Part shown: one piece after another, positions 8,275-17,566 of the stretch
Layout of the letters: every line of letters begins with the position of its first letter
Position numbering within the stretch: position 1 is the stretch's first letter
NCBI RefSeq assembly: GCF_009711205.1
Contig: NZ_WMIG01000007.1
Coordinates: 120,664-184,663, forward strand
DNA length: 64,000 nt
Direction of reading: 5' to 3'
Source of the DNA: Paracoccus litorisediminis
Lineage (GTDB): Bacteria; Pseudomonadota; Alphaproteobacteria; Rhodobacterales; Rhodobacteraceae
Made by a program: the position numbers and the translations under genes
The notes under the pieces: model-generated
What the model was told of the DNA's origin: nothing
Database searches by the model: none
Seen by the model: only the letters and a program-made list of their open reading frames with translations

Positions 8275-9399
8275 ATGACGACTTCCCCCCTTGGCCTTCG
8301 CATTGACTCGGCGGAATTGCGGCTTGTGCGGCTGCCTTTGCTGACGCCTTTCGTGATCTCGACCGGGACGATGACCGAGAAGGTGTTCCCGCTGCTGACG
8401 CTGCGCGGCGAGGGGCTGGAGGGCTACGCCGAGGGCGTCATGGACGTGCTGCCCGACTATCTTGAGGAAACTCAAGGCGGCGCGCTGGACTTCCTGCGGC
8501 AGGCGGTGCTGCCGGGGCTGATCGGGCGGTGCTTCTCGAACCCCGCCGAGATTGCGGCCGAGCTTGCCCCGTGGCGCGGTCATCGCATGGCCAAGGCCAT
8601 GGTCGAGATGGCCTTCTGGGACCTGTGGGCCAAGGCGCTGAACCAGCCGCTTTCGGCGCTGCTGGGCGGGGTGCGCGATGCGGTCGAGGTTGGCGTCAGC
8701 CTTGGCATTGCCGATATCCCGACCACGCTGGAACGGGTCGAGACCGCCGTTGCCTCGGGCTATCGCCGGGTCAAGCTGAAGATCAAGCGCGGCCACGACC
8801 TGAAACTGCTGGAGGCGGTGCGCGGGCGTTTCCCCGACATCAAGCTGACCGTCGATGCCAATACCGATTACCGCCTGCCGGACCTGCCGCTGCTGGCGCA
8901 GATGGACCGTTTCGGGCTGGATTATATCGAGCAGCCGCTGGCTTTCGACGACATCCACGATCATGCCAAGGTGCAGGCGCGGCTGACCACGGCGATCTGT
9001 CTGGATGAGAGCATCCGCTCGGCCACGGATGCGCGCAAGGCGCTGGTGGCCGAGGCCGCACGGGTCATCAACATCAAGGTCGGCCGGGTCGGCGGCTTTG
9101 CCGAGGCCCGCGCCATCCATGACCTGTGCGCGGCCTTCGACGTGCCGGTCTGGTGCGGCGGCATGCTGGAATCGGGCATTGGCCGGGCGCAGAATATCCA
9201 TCTGGCCAGCCTGCCGAATTTCTCGAAACCGGGTGATACATCATCCGCAAGCCGTTATTTTGCAAGGGATATCACCGAGCAGCAGCTTGAGTCCGATAAC
9301 GGCCTGATGGCGGTGCCGCGGCATGGGCCGGGCTTGGGGGTGACGCTGGATCGCAGCTTCCTCGATCAGGTCACCGGCGCGCGCGAGGACTTCCGGTGA
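8275..9399 (+). CDS. Enolase-superfamily N-succinylamino acid racemase / o-succinylbenzoate synthase-like
   Basis: A 374-residue enolase-superfamily protein of the MenC/NSAR branch. Seen: the two-lysine motif KLK (167-169), metal ligands in TVDANTDY, DYIEQPLAFDD and ICLDESIRS, and the opposing lysine in NIKVGRVGGF (about residue 268). The set supports 1,1-proton transfer. No menaquinone genes are near, and the next gene is a GNAT acyltransferase, so N-succinylamino acid racemase is more likely than o-succinylbenzoate synthase. In some bacteria NSAR works with a D-amino acid succinyltransferase and a desuccinylase to turn D- into L-amino acids. No desuccinylase is seen here. Confidence 0.85.
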   Translation: MTTSPLGLRIDSAELRLVRLPLLTPFVISTGTMTEKVFPLLTLRGEGLEGYAEGVMDVLPDYLEETQGGALDFLRQAVLPGLIGRCFSNPAEIAAELAPWRGHRMAKAMVEMAFWDLWAKALNQPLSALLGGVRDAVEVGVSLGIADIPTTLERVETAVASGYRRVKLKIKRGHDLKLLEAVRGRFPDIKLTVDANTDYRLPDLPLLAQMDRFGLDYIEQPLAFDDIHDHAKVQARLTTAICLDESIRSATDARKALVAEAARVINIKVGRVGGFAEARAIHDLCAAFDVPVWCGGMLESGIGRAQNIHLASLPNFSKPGDTSSASRYFARDITEQQLESDNGLMAVPRHGPGLGVTLDRSFLDQVTGAREDFR

Positions 9400-10121
9400 G
9401 TGTGACCTTACGCGAACTGGCCTCATTGGCCGAACTGCGCGCCTCGGAGGACCTGCAACGCGCGGTCTGGGGCGCGGATGATCCGGCCGACAATGCCGAC
9501 CTGATGCTGGCGATCCAGCATGAGGGCGGGCTGGTCGCCGGCGCCTTTGAGGGGCCGCAGATGCTGGCCTTCCTGTTCGCCTTTCCCAGCGCCACGCCGG
9601 GGGTGCAGCATTCGCACCGCCTGGCGGTGCTGCCGCAGGCGCGCGGGCTAAAGCTGGGCCTGCGGCTGAAATGGTTCCAGCGCGACTGGTGTCTGGTACG
9701 CGGTATCACCCGCGTGCGCTGGACCTTTGATCCGCTGCGCGCGGTCAATGCCGGGCTGAATATCGGCGCGTTGGGGGCGACGTCCGCGACCTACCTGAAC
9801 GACTATTACGGCGCGATGGAGGGCATCAACGCCGGCCTGCCCTCGGACCGCTTGCTGCTGGACTGGGATCTGAACAGCACCCCGGTCACCACCCGCGCCG
9901 CAGGTCATCGCCCCGATCCCGACCCCACCGCCCAACGCATCGCCATCCCCAAGGACATCGATGCGATGATGCGCGACGACGCGCAGGCCGCGCTGCAGGC
10001 TCGTTTGAGCCTGCGCGACGGCCTGACCACAGCATTTGCGAAAGGGCTGGCCATAACCGGCTTTGTCCCCGAGACCGCGGAATACCTGCTGAACCGGCCC
10101 ATGCCGGATCGGCCCGACTGA
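9396..10121 (+). CDS. GNAT-family acyltransferase (COG3375-like), probable partner of the racemase
   Basis: A 241-residue GNAT-fold protein. The acyl-CoA-binding stretch is recognisable as HRLAVLPQARGLKLGLRLKWFQRDWCL, preceded by the strand MLAFLFAFPS. The GTG start overlaps the racemase stop (GTGA), so the two are translationally coupled. This family neighbours N-succinylamino acid racemases elsewhere and is thought to supply the N-succinyl group from succinyl-CoA. The substrate here is inference. The C-terminal 80 residues are variable and rich in charged residues. Confidence 0.75.
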   Translation: MSVTLRELASLAELRASEDLQRAVWGADDPADNADLMLAIQHEGGLVAGAFEGPQMLAFLFAFPSATPGVQHSHRLAVLPQARGLKLGLRLKWFQRDWCLVRGITRVRWTFDPLRAVNAGLNIGALGATSATYLNDYYGAMEGINAGLPSDRLLLDWDLNSTPVTTRAAGHRPDPDPTAQRIAIPKDIDAMMRDDAQAALQARLSLRDGLTTAFAKGLAITGFVPETAEYLLNRPMPDRPD

Positions 10122-10165
10122 ACATTGCCCCGCAAGAGCGGGGAACGAAATTCAAGGGAGGACGA

Positions 10166-11641
10166 ATGAACACAGAGCCCAGCCTTGGGCAGCGCCTATT
10201 GCGCCGAAAGCCCATCGAGCAATTCCTGGCCGAATCCCGGTCGCGTGAGGGTGACGGCCTCAGGCGCAATATCTCATTGTTTCAACTGACCATGTTCGGT
10301 GTCGGTGCGACCATCGGCACCGGCATCTTTTTCGTTCTGGCCGAACAGGTGCCCGTTGCCGGACCGGCGGTGCTGGTGTCCTTCCTGATCGCCGGATTTG
10401 CCGCCGCGTTGACCGCGCTGTGCTATGCCGAGATGAGCTCGATGATCCCGGTCGCGGGCTCCAGCTATTCCTATGCCTATGCCACCTTGGGCGAGGGGCT
10501 GGCCTTTCTGGTCGCGGCCTGTCTGGTGATGGAATACGGCGTTTCTGCTGCCGCAGTCGCTGTCGGCTGGAGCGAGTATCTGCACAATCTGCTGCTGATC
10601 ACCACCGGGCTGGAACTGCCGCGGGCGCTGTTGCACGCCCCCTTGGTCGCCGAGGGCTACTCGCTGCATTTCGGCGGCGACGGGCTGATCAACCTGCCGG
10701 CGGCGGTGCTGGTGTTCTTGTGCTGCATCCTGCTGATGCGAGGCTCCAAGGAATCTGCCCGCGCCAATGCGATCATGGTCATCGTCAAGCTGGGCGTGCT
10801 GGCGCTGTTCATCGCCCTTGCAATGACCGCCTATGACGGCCAGAACCTGACGCCTTTTGCCCCGCATGGCTTTGCCGGGATCAGTGCGGCGGCGGGGTCG
10901 ATCTTCTTCACCTTTGTCGGGCTGGATGCGGTGTCGACGGCGGGCGAAGAGGTCGAAAACCCGCGTCGCAACCTGCCGCGTGCCATCCTCATGGCGCTGG
11001 TGATCGTGCTGACATTCTATCTGCTGGTGGCCTTGTTCGCGCTTGGCGCACAGCCGCAATTCATGTTCGAGGGGCAAGAGGCCGGTCTGGCCGTGATCCT
11101 GCAGAACGTCACTGGCTCGGCCATTCCGTCGGTGATCCTGTCGGCGGGGGCGGTGATCTCGGTGTTTTCCGTCACGCTGGTGGTGCTTTACGGCCAGACG
11201 CGGGTGCTGTTCGCGATGTCGCGCGACGGGATGCTGCCCAAGATCTTCAGCCGCGTGAACCCAAGGACCAAGGCACCCGCCGCGAATACCGTCATCGTGG
11301 CGACCGCCGTGGCGGCCATTGCCGCCTTCATGCCCTCGGCCGTGCTGTGGGATCTGACCAGCATGGGCACGCTGATCGCCTTTACGGTGGTTTCGGCCGG
11401 GGTGATCATTCTGCGCTATCGTCGCCCGGACGCGCCTCGCGGTTTCACGGTGCCGCTGTTCCCCTTGCTGCCGATCCTCAGCATCGTCAGCTGTCTTTAC
11501 CTGATCTCCAGCTTGTCCTCGATTGTCTTCAAGCTGACGGCGGTCTGGGCTGTTCTGGCCGCGCTGCTTTATGTGACCTATTCCTCGCGGAATTCGGCGC
11601 TGGAGCGGGGCGATCAGGCGGGGATGGACCCGGCCGAGTAA
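10166..11641 (+). CDS. APC-family amino acid permease, cationic amino acid transporter type
   Basis: A 491-residue membrane protein with 12 or more hydrophobic segments. The first helix carries the APC motif GVGATIGTGIFFVLAEQVP near residue 45, which binds the amino acid backbone. The arrangement resembles the CAT/YfnA branch that moves basic amino acids. It lies 44 bases after the acyltransferase gene in the arginase run, so uptake of arginine, ornithine or lysine is the likely job. Specificity is inferred from context. A terminator separates it from the convergent nad operon. Confidence 0.85.
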   Translation: MNTEPSLGQRLLRRKPIEQFLAESRSREGDGLRRNISLFQLTMFGVGATIGTGIFFVLAEQVPVAGPAVLVSFLIAGFAAALTALCYAEMSSMIPVAGSSYSYAYATLGEGLAFLVAACLVMEYGVSAAAVAVGWSEYLHNLLLITTGLELPRALLHAPLVAEGYSLHFGGDGLINLPAAVLVFLCCILLMRGSKESARANAIMVIVKLGVLALFIALAMTAYDGQNLTPFAPHGFAGISAAAGSIFFTFVGLDAVSTAGEEVENPRRNLPRAILMALVIVLTFYLLVALFALGAQPQFMFEGQEAGLAVILQNVTGSAIPSVILSAGAVISVFSVTLVVLYGQTRVLFAMSRDGMLPKIFSRVNPRTKAPAANTVIVATAVAAIAAFMPSAVLWDLTSMGTLIAFTVVSAGVIILRYRRPDAPRGFTVPLFPLLPILSIVSCLYLISSLSSIVFKLTAVWAVLAALLYVTYSSRNSALERGDQAGMDPAE

Positions 11642-11642
11642 C

Positions 11643-11668
11643 GAAAAAGGCGGGCCGCAAGGCCCGCC
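11643..11668 (-). terminator. Intrinsic terminator of the nadABC operon
   Basis: GGCGGGCC (11649-11656) and GGCCCGCC (11661-11668) pair around a GCAA tetraloop. On the minus strand a run of five T follows, so it ends the nad transcript three bases after the nadC stop codon. It sits between convergent genes and may act on both. Confidence 0.85.
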
Positions 11669-11671
11669 GCT

Positions 11672-12523
11672 TCAGAAGTCCAGACCCAGATCCAGCGTTC
11701 CCGCCGAATGGGTCAGCGCCCCCACCGAGATGTAATCCACCCCGGTCGCTGCCACCTCGGCAATGCGTTCCAGCCGCATGTTCCCCGAGGCTTCCAGCAC
11801 CAGCCGCCCGTCGGTCATCGCCACCGCTTCGCGAAGGGTCGGCGTATCCATATTGTCCAGCAGCACGACATCGGCACCGCCTTCGTCCAGCACCTCGGCC
11901 AGCTGGTCCAGCCGGTCGACCTCGATCTCGACCCGAACCATATGCGAGGCCCGCGCCTTGACCGCCTGCAGCACCGGGCGGATGCCACCTGCCGCTGCGA
12001 TATGGTTGTCCTTGATCAGGATCGCATCGGACAGGCTGAAACGGTGGTTGAAACCGCCGCCATGCAGTACCGCCTGTTTTTCGACAATGCGCAGGCCCGG
12101 CGTGGTCTTGCGGGTGCAGGTGATGCGGGTGCGCGTGCCCTGCGTCTCGGCAACGAACCCGGCCGTCATGGTGGCAATCGCGCAAAGCCTGCCGGCGAAG
12201 TTCAGCGCCACCCGCTCTCCGGTCAGGATGGATGCCGCATCGCCTGAGATTTCCGCCAGAACCGCGCCCGCCTTGAAGGGGGTGCCATCGGGAACATGCA
12301 GGCGGAAGGCCAGCGCCGGATCGACAAGGCGGAACGCAATCGCCGCCAGTTGCATCCCCGAGGCGATGCCAGCCTCGCGCGCGACGATGCAGGCGCCATA
12401 GCGGGTCCCGGCGGGAATGACGGTGCGGGTGGTCAGGTCGCCATAGCTGCCCAGATCCTCGGACAGCGCGGCGCGGACCAGCGGCTCGAGGATCAGGTCA
12501 GGGAAATTCGGTTGGGCATTCAT
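11672..12523 (-). CDS. nadC: Nicotinate-nucleotide pyrophosphorylase (quinolinate phosphoribosyltransferase)
   Basis: A 283-residue enzyme that condenses quinolinate with PRPP to nicotinate mononucleotide. Typical segments are TRKTTPGLRIVEKQAVLHGGGFNHRFSLSDAILIKDNHI near residue 140, EIEVDRLDQLAE and LLDNMDTPTLREAV, and the C-terminal ISVGALTHSAGTLDLGLDF. The start overlaps the nadB stop by four bases (ATGA). It is the last gene of nadA-nadB-nadC. Confidence 0.95.
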   Translation of the reverse strand: MNAQPNFPDLILEPLVRAALSEDLGSYGDLTTRTVIPAGTRYGACIVAREAGIASGMQLAAIAFRLVDPALAFRLHVPDGTPFKAGAVLAEISGDAASILTGERVALNFAGRLCAIATMTAGFVAETQGTRTRITCTRKTTPGLRIVEKQAVLHGGGFNHRFSLSDAILIKDNHIAAAGGIRPVLQAVKARASHMVRVEIEVDRLDQLAEVLDEGGADVVLLDNMDTPTLREAVAMTDGRLVLEASGNMRLERIAEVAATGVDYISVGALTHSAGTLDLGLDF

Positions 12524-14076
12524 GGCGTTTCCTCAAGGCAGGGTCGCAAGGCAAGGGCTTGATCCAGCGTCAGGCGACTGCGCGTGCCGGTCTGCCCTTC
12601 GGTTTGCGGATAGTCGCTGCGGCAATGCGCGCCGCGGCTTTCGCGCCGCTCCAATGCTGCGGCGGCGATCAGGGTGGCGGTCGCGGTCATGTTCAGCAGT
12701 GGCGCGCAATCGGGCTGCGAGACCTCGATCGCGGCAATCTCGTGCAGGCATCGCGTCAGGCCCGTTGCATCGCGGACGACACCTGCTCCTGCGGTCATCG
12801 CCTGCCGCAAGCGCAGGACCAGCGCCGGATCGGGCGGGGCGGCGGGGGCCAATTCGGGCAGTGACACCGGGGCCGTGTCGCCCATCGGGATTTCTGCGGC
12901 GATCGAACCCGCGCAGCGCCCGGCAAAGACCAGCGCCTCAAGCAGCCCGTTCGAGGCCAGGCGGTTCGCGCCATGCAGCCCGGTCGAGGCTGCCTCGCCA
13001 CAGGCCCAAAGGCCTTTCAGGCTGGTCCGGCCATCCGCATCGGTTTCCACCCCACCCATGTGATAATGCGCGGCGGCGGCCACCGGGATCTGCGCGCATG
13101 CGGGGTCGATCCCCGCTTGCGCGCACGCCCCCGCAACAGCCGGGAAATCCGTCACGATCCGGGGGCCAAGGCAGGCGCGGGTGTCCAGCGCCGGTCGCAA
13201 CCCGGCCTGAGATTGCCGATAGACGGCGCGGGCCACCACGTCGCGGGGCGCAAGCTCGGCATCGGGATGCTCGGCCAGCATGAACCGCTCACCCAGACGG
13301 TTCAGCAGATGCGCGCCTTCACCGCGCAGCGCCTCGGTGGCCAGCGGCGCGGGATCGATGCCGACATCCATCGCGGTCGGGTGGAACTGCACGAATTCCG
13401 GGTCCGAGATCACCGCCCCCGCCCGTGCTGCCATGCCGATGGCCTGACCCGAGATGCGCGGAGGATTGGTCGTGACCGCGTAAAGCCCGCCCGAGCCACC
13501 CGCCGCCAGCAGCACCGCGGGCGCGGTCAACAGGATTTCTTCAGAGCCGCTGGTCAGGGCCAGCCGCACGCCGCTGACCCGATCCCCGGTCATGTGCATA
13601 CCGGTCGCCAACACGCCTTCCAGCACCTGCACCGATGCGCATTCGCGGACGGCTGTGACAAGGGTGCGGGTGATTTCGGCCCCGGCCTGATCGCCCTTGA
13701 CCCGAACCACGCGCGCCGCGCCATGCGCCGCCTCGCGCGACAGGACATAGCCGCCTGTCGCGGTGCGGTCGAAGGGCGCCCCCAAATCGGTCAGGTCGAT
13801 GATCTCGTCGCGCGCAGCAGCGGTGACCAGATGCGCGACCGCCGCATCGACCAGCCCGGCCCCGGCGCGCAAGGTGTCCTCGGCATGGGCCTCGGGGCTG
13901 TCGCTGGGGTCCATGGCAGCGGCAACGCCGCCCTGCGCCCAGGCCGAGCTTGCGCCCTGACCCAACGGCTCGGGCGAAATCAGCAGCACCGGTCTTGGCG
14001 CCAGCCGCAAGGCGGCGGTCAGCGCCGCCAGCCCGGCCCCAAGGATGACGACGCGCCCGGTGGCAAGCGCCTTCAT
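12520..14076 (-). CDS. nadB: L-aspartate oxidase
   Basis: A 518-residue flavoprotein that oxidises L-aspartate to iminoaspartate. It has an N-terminal FAD dinucleotide motif (VVILGAGLAALTAAL), the SSAWAQGGVAAAM segment, the EFVQFHPTAMDVG active-site region and LWACGEAASTGLHGANRLASNGLLEALVFAG near residue 360. The start at 14076 overlaps the nadA stop (ATGA). The open frame continues upstream into nadA but that extension is antisense-like low-complexity sequence and is rejected. Confidence 0.95.
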   Translation of the reverse strand: MKALATGRVVILGAGLAALTAALRLAPRPVLLISPEPLGQGASSAWAQGGVAAAMDPSDSPEAHAEDTLRAGAGLVDAAVAHLVTAAARDEIIDLTDLGAPFDRTATGGYVLSREAAHGAARVVRVKGDQAGAEITRTLVTAVRECASVQVLEGVLATGMHMTGDRVSGVRLALTSGSEEILLTAPAVLLAAGGSGGLYAVTTNPPRISGQAIGMAARAGAVISDPEFVQFHPTAMDVGIDPAPLATEALRGEGAHLLNRLGERFMLAEHPDAELAPRDVVARAVYRQSQAGLRPALDTRACLGPRIVTDFPAVAGACAQAGIDPACAQIPVAAAAHYHMGGVETDADGRTSLKGLWACGEAASTGLHGANRLASNGLLEALVFAGRCAGSIAAEIPMGDTAPVSLPELAPAAPPDPALVLRLRQAMTAGAGVVRDATGLTRCLHEIAAIEVSQPDCAPLLNMTATATLIAAAALERRESRGAHCRSDYPQTEGQTGTRSRLTLDQALALRPCLEETP

Positions 14077-15125
14077 CCCGCCAGCCGCCGCGACAGGTCG
14101 ATCATCCGCTGCACCGCCAGTCGCGCGGGTTCGGCGACGCTTGGGTCGACCTCGACCACGCCAGTCATGGAATGCAGCGACCACAGGACCTTTTCCAGCG
14201 TGATCTTCTGCATATAGGGGCACATGTTGCAGGGCCCGAGGAACTCGACATCCGGGTTCGCATCCGAGATGTTCGAGGCCATCGAGCATTCGGTGACCAG
14301 CATCACCTGTTTCGGGCGCTCGGTTTCGACCCAGCCCTGAATATTCGCGGTCGAGCCCGCGTAATCGGCCTCGGCCACGACTTCGGGCGGGCATTCGGGA
14401 TGGGCGATGATCTTCAGCCCGGGATTCCAGTCGCGGAAATCGCGCAGATCCTTGGCGGTGAATTGCTCATGAACGATGCAGGCGCCGTCCCACCAGACCA
14501 CGCGCTTTTGCGGCACCTGATTGGCGACGTTCTGCGCCAGCCATTTGTCGGGGGTCATGATGACGGTGTCGCTGTCCATCGCCGCGACGATCTGGGCCGC
14601 ATTGGCCGAGGTGCAGCAAATGTCAGATGCCGCCTTCACTTCGGCGGTGGTGTTGACATAGCTGACCACCGGCGCGCCGGGATACATGGCGCGCATCTGG
14701 GCGATGCCCTCGGCGGTGATGCTTTCGGCCAGCGAGCAGCCCGCATCCATGTCGGGCATCAGCACGGTCTTGGCGGGGTTCAGGATCTTCGAGGTCTCGG
14801 CCATGAAATGCACGCCGCATTGCACGATCACCTCGGCCTCGACCTCGGTCGCCTTGATCGCCAGATGCAGGCTGTCGCCGACGACATCGGCGATGCCGTG
14901 ATAAATCTGCGGCGTCATGTAGTTATGCGCCAGCACGACGGCATTGCGTTGCTTCTTCAGCGCATTGATGGCGCGGACATAGGGGGCGTGGATGGCCCAG
15001 TCGACGATCGGCATCACCCGTCCCATGCGCGCATGGATATCGGACATTTCCTGTGCCAGTTCCAGCGACGGCTCAAGATCGTAATGCGCCCGCAACTCGC
15101 TGCGGATATCGGTCATGTCCAGCAT
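14073..15125 (-). CDS. nadA: Quinolinate synthase
   Basis: A 350-residue 4Fe-4S enzyme that makes quinolinate from iminoaspartate and dihydroxyacetone phosphate. Seen: VVLAHNYMTPQIYHGIADVVGDSLHLA, VQCGVHFMAETSKILNP, MPDMDAGCSLAESI, IAHPECPPEVVAEADYAGST and GPCNMCPYMQKITLEK, which together carry the cluster cysteines. The start at 15125 has a GGGAGG ribosome site; a second ATG lies three codons in. First gene of nadABC; NadA and NadB act in sequence and the genes are coupled. Confidence 0.95.
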   Translation of the reverse strand: MLDMTDIRSELRAHYDLEPSLELAQEMSDIHARMGRVMPIVDWAIHAPYVRAINALKKQRNAVVLAHNYMTPQIYHGIADVVGDSLHLAIKATEVEAEVIVQCGVHFMAETSKILNPAKTVLMPDMDAGCSLAESITAEGIAQMRAMYPGAPVVSYVNTTAEVKAASDICCTSANAAQIVAAMDSDTVIMTPDKWLAQNVANQVPQKRVVWWDGACIVHEQFTAKDLRDFRDWNPGLKIIAHPECPPEVVAEADYAGSTANIQGWVETERPKQVMLVTECSMASNISDANPDVEFLGPCNMCPYMQKITLEKVLWSLHSMTGVVEVDPSVAEPARLAVQRMIDLSRRLAG

Positions 15126-15199
15126 GAGTGCTCCCTCCCTTGCCGCCCCTTCCAAGTGGGCGCTCCTTATCGTCGCGGAACGGGCGGGGCAACATGATT

Positions 15200-15234
15200 G
15201 CGCAAAAGGGTGTAAATTTTGGAGATCTTTGCGC
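15200..15234. promoter_or_regulatory. Dyad upstream of nadA
   Basis: GCGCAAA (15200-15206) and TTTGCGC (15228-15234) form a perfect 7-bp dyad with an AT-rich 21-base interior, about 75 bases upstream of nadA. Its position suits a regulator of NAD synthesis. I cannot match it to a known NadQ or NrtR site. Confidence 0.35.
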
Positions 15235-15293
15235 GGAAAGGCAGCATTTGGATGCCGCACCGCAGCTTGGGGTGGTCAGACCCCGGTCAAGGG

Positions 15294-15322
15294 TCTCCCA
15301 CCCGCAGTCGGCGGATGGGAGA
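15294..15322 (-). terminator. Stem-loop after the TonB-dependent receptor gene
   Basis: A 12-bp stem with a single mismatch (TCTCCCA...TGGGAGA outer part, CCGC/GCGG inner part, 5-base loop) lies 8 bases beyond the receptor stop codon. No T run follows on the minus strand, so it may be a 3' stabiliser or weak terminator. Confidence 0.4.
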
Positions 15323-15330
15323 TGCAGCGC

Positions 15331-17481
15331 TTAGAAGCGGTGACGCAGCGTGGCCGAGATGGTGCGGCCGGGGTTGTAGTAGTTGGCGGTACCTGAACCG
15401 ACCACATGCTGTTCGTCCAGCAGGTTGCTGACATTCAACGCGAGATCGGTGGCTTCCTGCACCTGATAGGTAAAGGCGAAGTCCAGCAGGGTCGTCGCTT
15501 CGCTCTTGCCGCTGTCATTGGCGAGGTTGAAGTAATACGAGCCAGTGTAACGCGCGCCCAGACCAAAGGTCATGTCGCCACGGGTTTCGGTTCCGGGCAC
15601 GGTGTAGTTCACCCAGATCGAGGCCAGATGGTTCGGCGTCGAGGCGAATTCGTTTCCTTCGACATCGACCCCATAGATCGGGCCCGAGCGCACGACTTCC
15701 GATTCCAGATAGGAATAGGAGGCAAGCACGTCGATGCTGTCGTTCAGCTCGGCCTTGGCTTCCAGATCAAGACCACGGACGCGGGATTTGCCGACCAGCT
15801 GTTGTTCGATCACACCGTCATCGCGAACGACCGCGACCGTGACGTTGTTCTTGGTCAGGTCATAGATCGAGGCCGACAGCAGCGCGTTGGTCCCGGCGGG
15901 CTCATATTTCACGCCAATTTCGTACTGCTCGCCGCGCTCGGGTTCGACGCCGATGGACGGCGGGGCAACCGATTCAACATAGCTGAAATAGGTCGAGATC
16001 TCGGGCGTGACCTTGTAGGTCAGAGCGCCGCGCCACGAGGTTTCCGAGAAATCATCGCTGTCCGCATAGGGGACCATGGCCCCGGTGCTCCAGTCTTTGT
16101 CGGCACCGCTGGTTTCGATGTCCAGCCAGTCGTGGCGAACGCCGATGGTCGCGATGAAGCGATCGTCAAAGGCAAGGTTCTGCTGCAGGAACACCGATTG
16201 CGTCGAATAGTCGGTGTTCCGCGTCTGATAGGGATCAACTGCGCTCGGCGCGCCGCTGTAAACCGGATTGGCGATATCGATCGGGCTGGCCGAGCCATAG
16301 TTCGACACGTTCTCGGTCGAGGCGTCGCGGAACTCGATCCCGGCCAGCGTGCTGCTGTCCCAACGGTCGAAGCTCGTGTCGTATTTCAGGATTGCGTTGC
16401 CGATCAGCTCTTTGGCGGAACTGTCCGAGCTCAGGGCATCGCGCGGCACCACGGTTCCGGCACGACCAACATAGTCGTTGAGATACAGATAGCCGTAATT
16501 ATCGGTCAGATCGCTGTAGCGCATGTTGGCCTGCAGGCTGAGGCCGTCGCCGAAATCATGCGACAGCAGCGCGGTAAGGCTGGTGCGCTCGACATCGTGG
16601 TAGTTGAAATCCGACTCACCAAAGAAGTCGCTGCGGTCATATTCCCGATCTTTCGGGTAACCGCCGCTGTTCGGGGTGCCATCGCGGTCCAGATAATCGA
16701 CAACGACGCTCAGCGAGGTCGCGTCCGTCGGCTGCCAGGTCAGGCCGCCCATCAGGAAGGTCTCGTCGTCGCGCGAATGGTCGTATTCCAGATCGCTGTT
16801 CTGCACCTTGGCGGTGAAGCGATAGGCGAGGGTCTGGTCGGCATTCAGCACGTCGCCGTAATCGACCCCGACCTCGGCATGGTTGAACGAACCATAGGAC
16901 AGATAGGCTTCGGCGATGCGCTCAAATTTCGGGGTCTTGGTCACGAAGTTGACCGAGCCGCCCGGATCAGAGACGCCGAACAGGGTTGAGTTCGCGCCGC
17001 GCAGGACCTCGACACGCTCATAGGCGAAGGGCTCTTCGCGCACGCCGCGCATCGAACCCAGCGTCAGCCCGTCGCGGAAGGTCGTCGCCTGGAAGCCGCG
17101 GACCAGGAAATAGTCGTTGCGGTCATCGCTGCCGTAAAAGTCGGTGACGATGCCCGGCGAGTATTGCAGGACTTCCTCGACCGTCTCGGCATTGCGGACT
17201 TCGATTTCCTTGGCGGTGATCACCGAGACCGAGGCCGGCGTGTCCAGAATGCTGGTCGCGACCTTGCCACCGACCGAGATCTCACGCGCGACGATGGTGT
17301 TCTGATCGTCATCGGCATTGCCGCGTGCCTGGATCGTGACGGGGTTCAGGCGGTAGGGGGTCGCCTCGGTTGCATCCTGTGCATATGCCGGAATTGCCAC
17401 AAGCGCGGTGCATCCCAGAAGAAGCGTGGTCAGGCAGCCGCGCGACATCCGCGCGAGGCCGGCGAGTTGGTTCTCGGCCAT
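15331..17481 (-). CDS. TonB-dependent siderophore receptor
   Basis: A 716-residue outer-membrane receptor. A signal peptide ends at AYAQ, a TonB-box-like PVTIQA follows near residue 48, then the plug domain (SVSVITAKEIEVRNAETVEEVLQYSPGI; VEVLRGANSTLFGVSDPGGSVNFVTKTP). The beta-barrel ends in the expected aromatic terminus (TISATLRHRF). There is no N-terminal FecA-type signalling extension. The ABC importer genes upstream on the same strand point to uptake of a ferric siderophore. The plug resembles the FhuA/FpvA group, which take hydroxamate or mixed siderophores. The exact ligand is unknown. Confidence 0.93.
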   Translation of the reverse strand: MAENQLAGLARMSRGCLTTLLLGCTALVAIPAYAQDATEATPYRLNPVTIQARGNADDDQNTIVAREISVGGKVATSILDTPASVSVITAKEIEVRNAETVEEVLQYSPGIVTDFYGSDDRNDYFLVRGFQATTFRDGLTLGSMRGVREEPFAYERVEVLRGANSTLFGVSDPGGSVNFVTKTPKFERIAEAYLSYGSFNHAEVGVDYGDVLNADQTLAYRFTAKVQNSDLEYDHSRDDETFLMGGLTWQPTDATSLSVVVDYLDRDGTPNSGGYPKDREYDRSDFFGESDFNYHDVERTSLTALLSHDFGDGLSLQANMRYSDLTDNYGYLYLNDYVGRAGTVVPRDALSSDSSAKELIGNAILKYDTSFDRWDSSTLAGIEFRDASTENVSNYGSASPIDIANPVYSGAPSAVDPYQTRNTDYSTQSVFLQQNLAFDDRFIATIGVRHDWLDIETSGADKDWSTGAMVPYADSDDFSETSWRGALTYKVTPEISTYFSYVESVAPPSIGVEPERGEQYEIGVKYEPAGTNALLSASIYDLTKNNVTVAVVRDDGVIEQQLVGKSRVRGLDLEAKAELNDSIDVLASYSYLESEVVRSGPIYGVDVEGNEFASTPNHLASIWVNYTVPGTETRGDMTFGLGARYTGSYYFNLANDSGKSEATTLLDFAFTYQVQEATDLALNVSNLLDEQHVVGSGTANYYNPGRTISATLRHRF

Positions 17482-17566
17482 ACTTGTCCCTTTACCTTAG
17501 TGTTATAGTATGAATTGTCACAGGGGCGTTATCCCTGTGCCGGCGCGGGATCAAGAAACGCGCGGG

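Noticed and set aside
6783..8303. 506-codon minus-strand frame opposite the arginase and ornithine cyclodeaminase genes
   Set aside because: It spans two well-supported genes in antisense and has no ribosome site or family match.
8275..9399. Menaquinone biosynthesis enzyme MenC
   Set aside because: No other men gene is present; the acyltransferase partner and arginine context favour N-succinylamino acid racemase.
15406..16989. 527-codon plus-strand frame opposite the TonB-dependent receptor
   Set aside because: Antisense of a gene with complete plug and barrel motifs.
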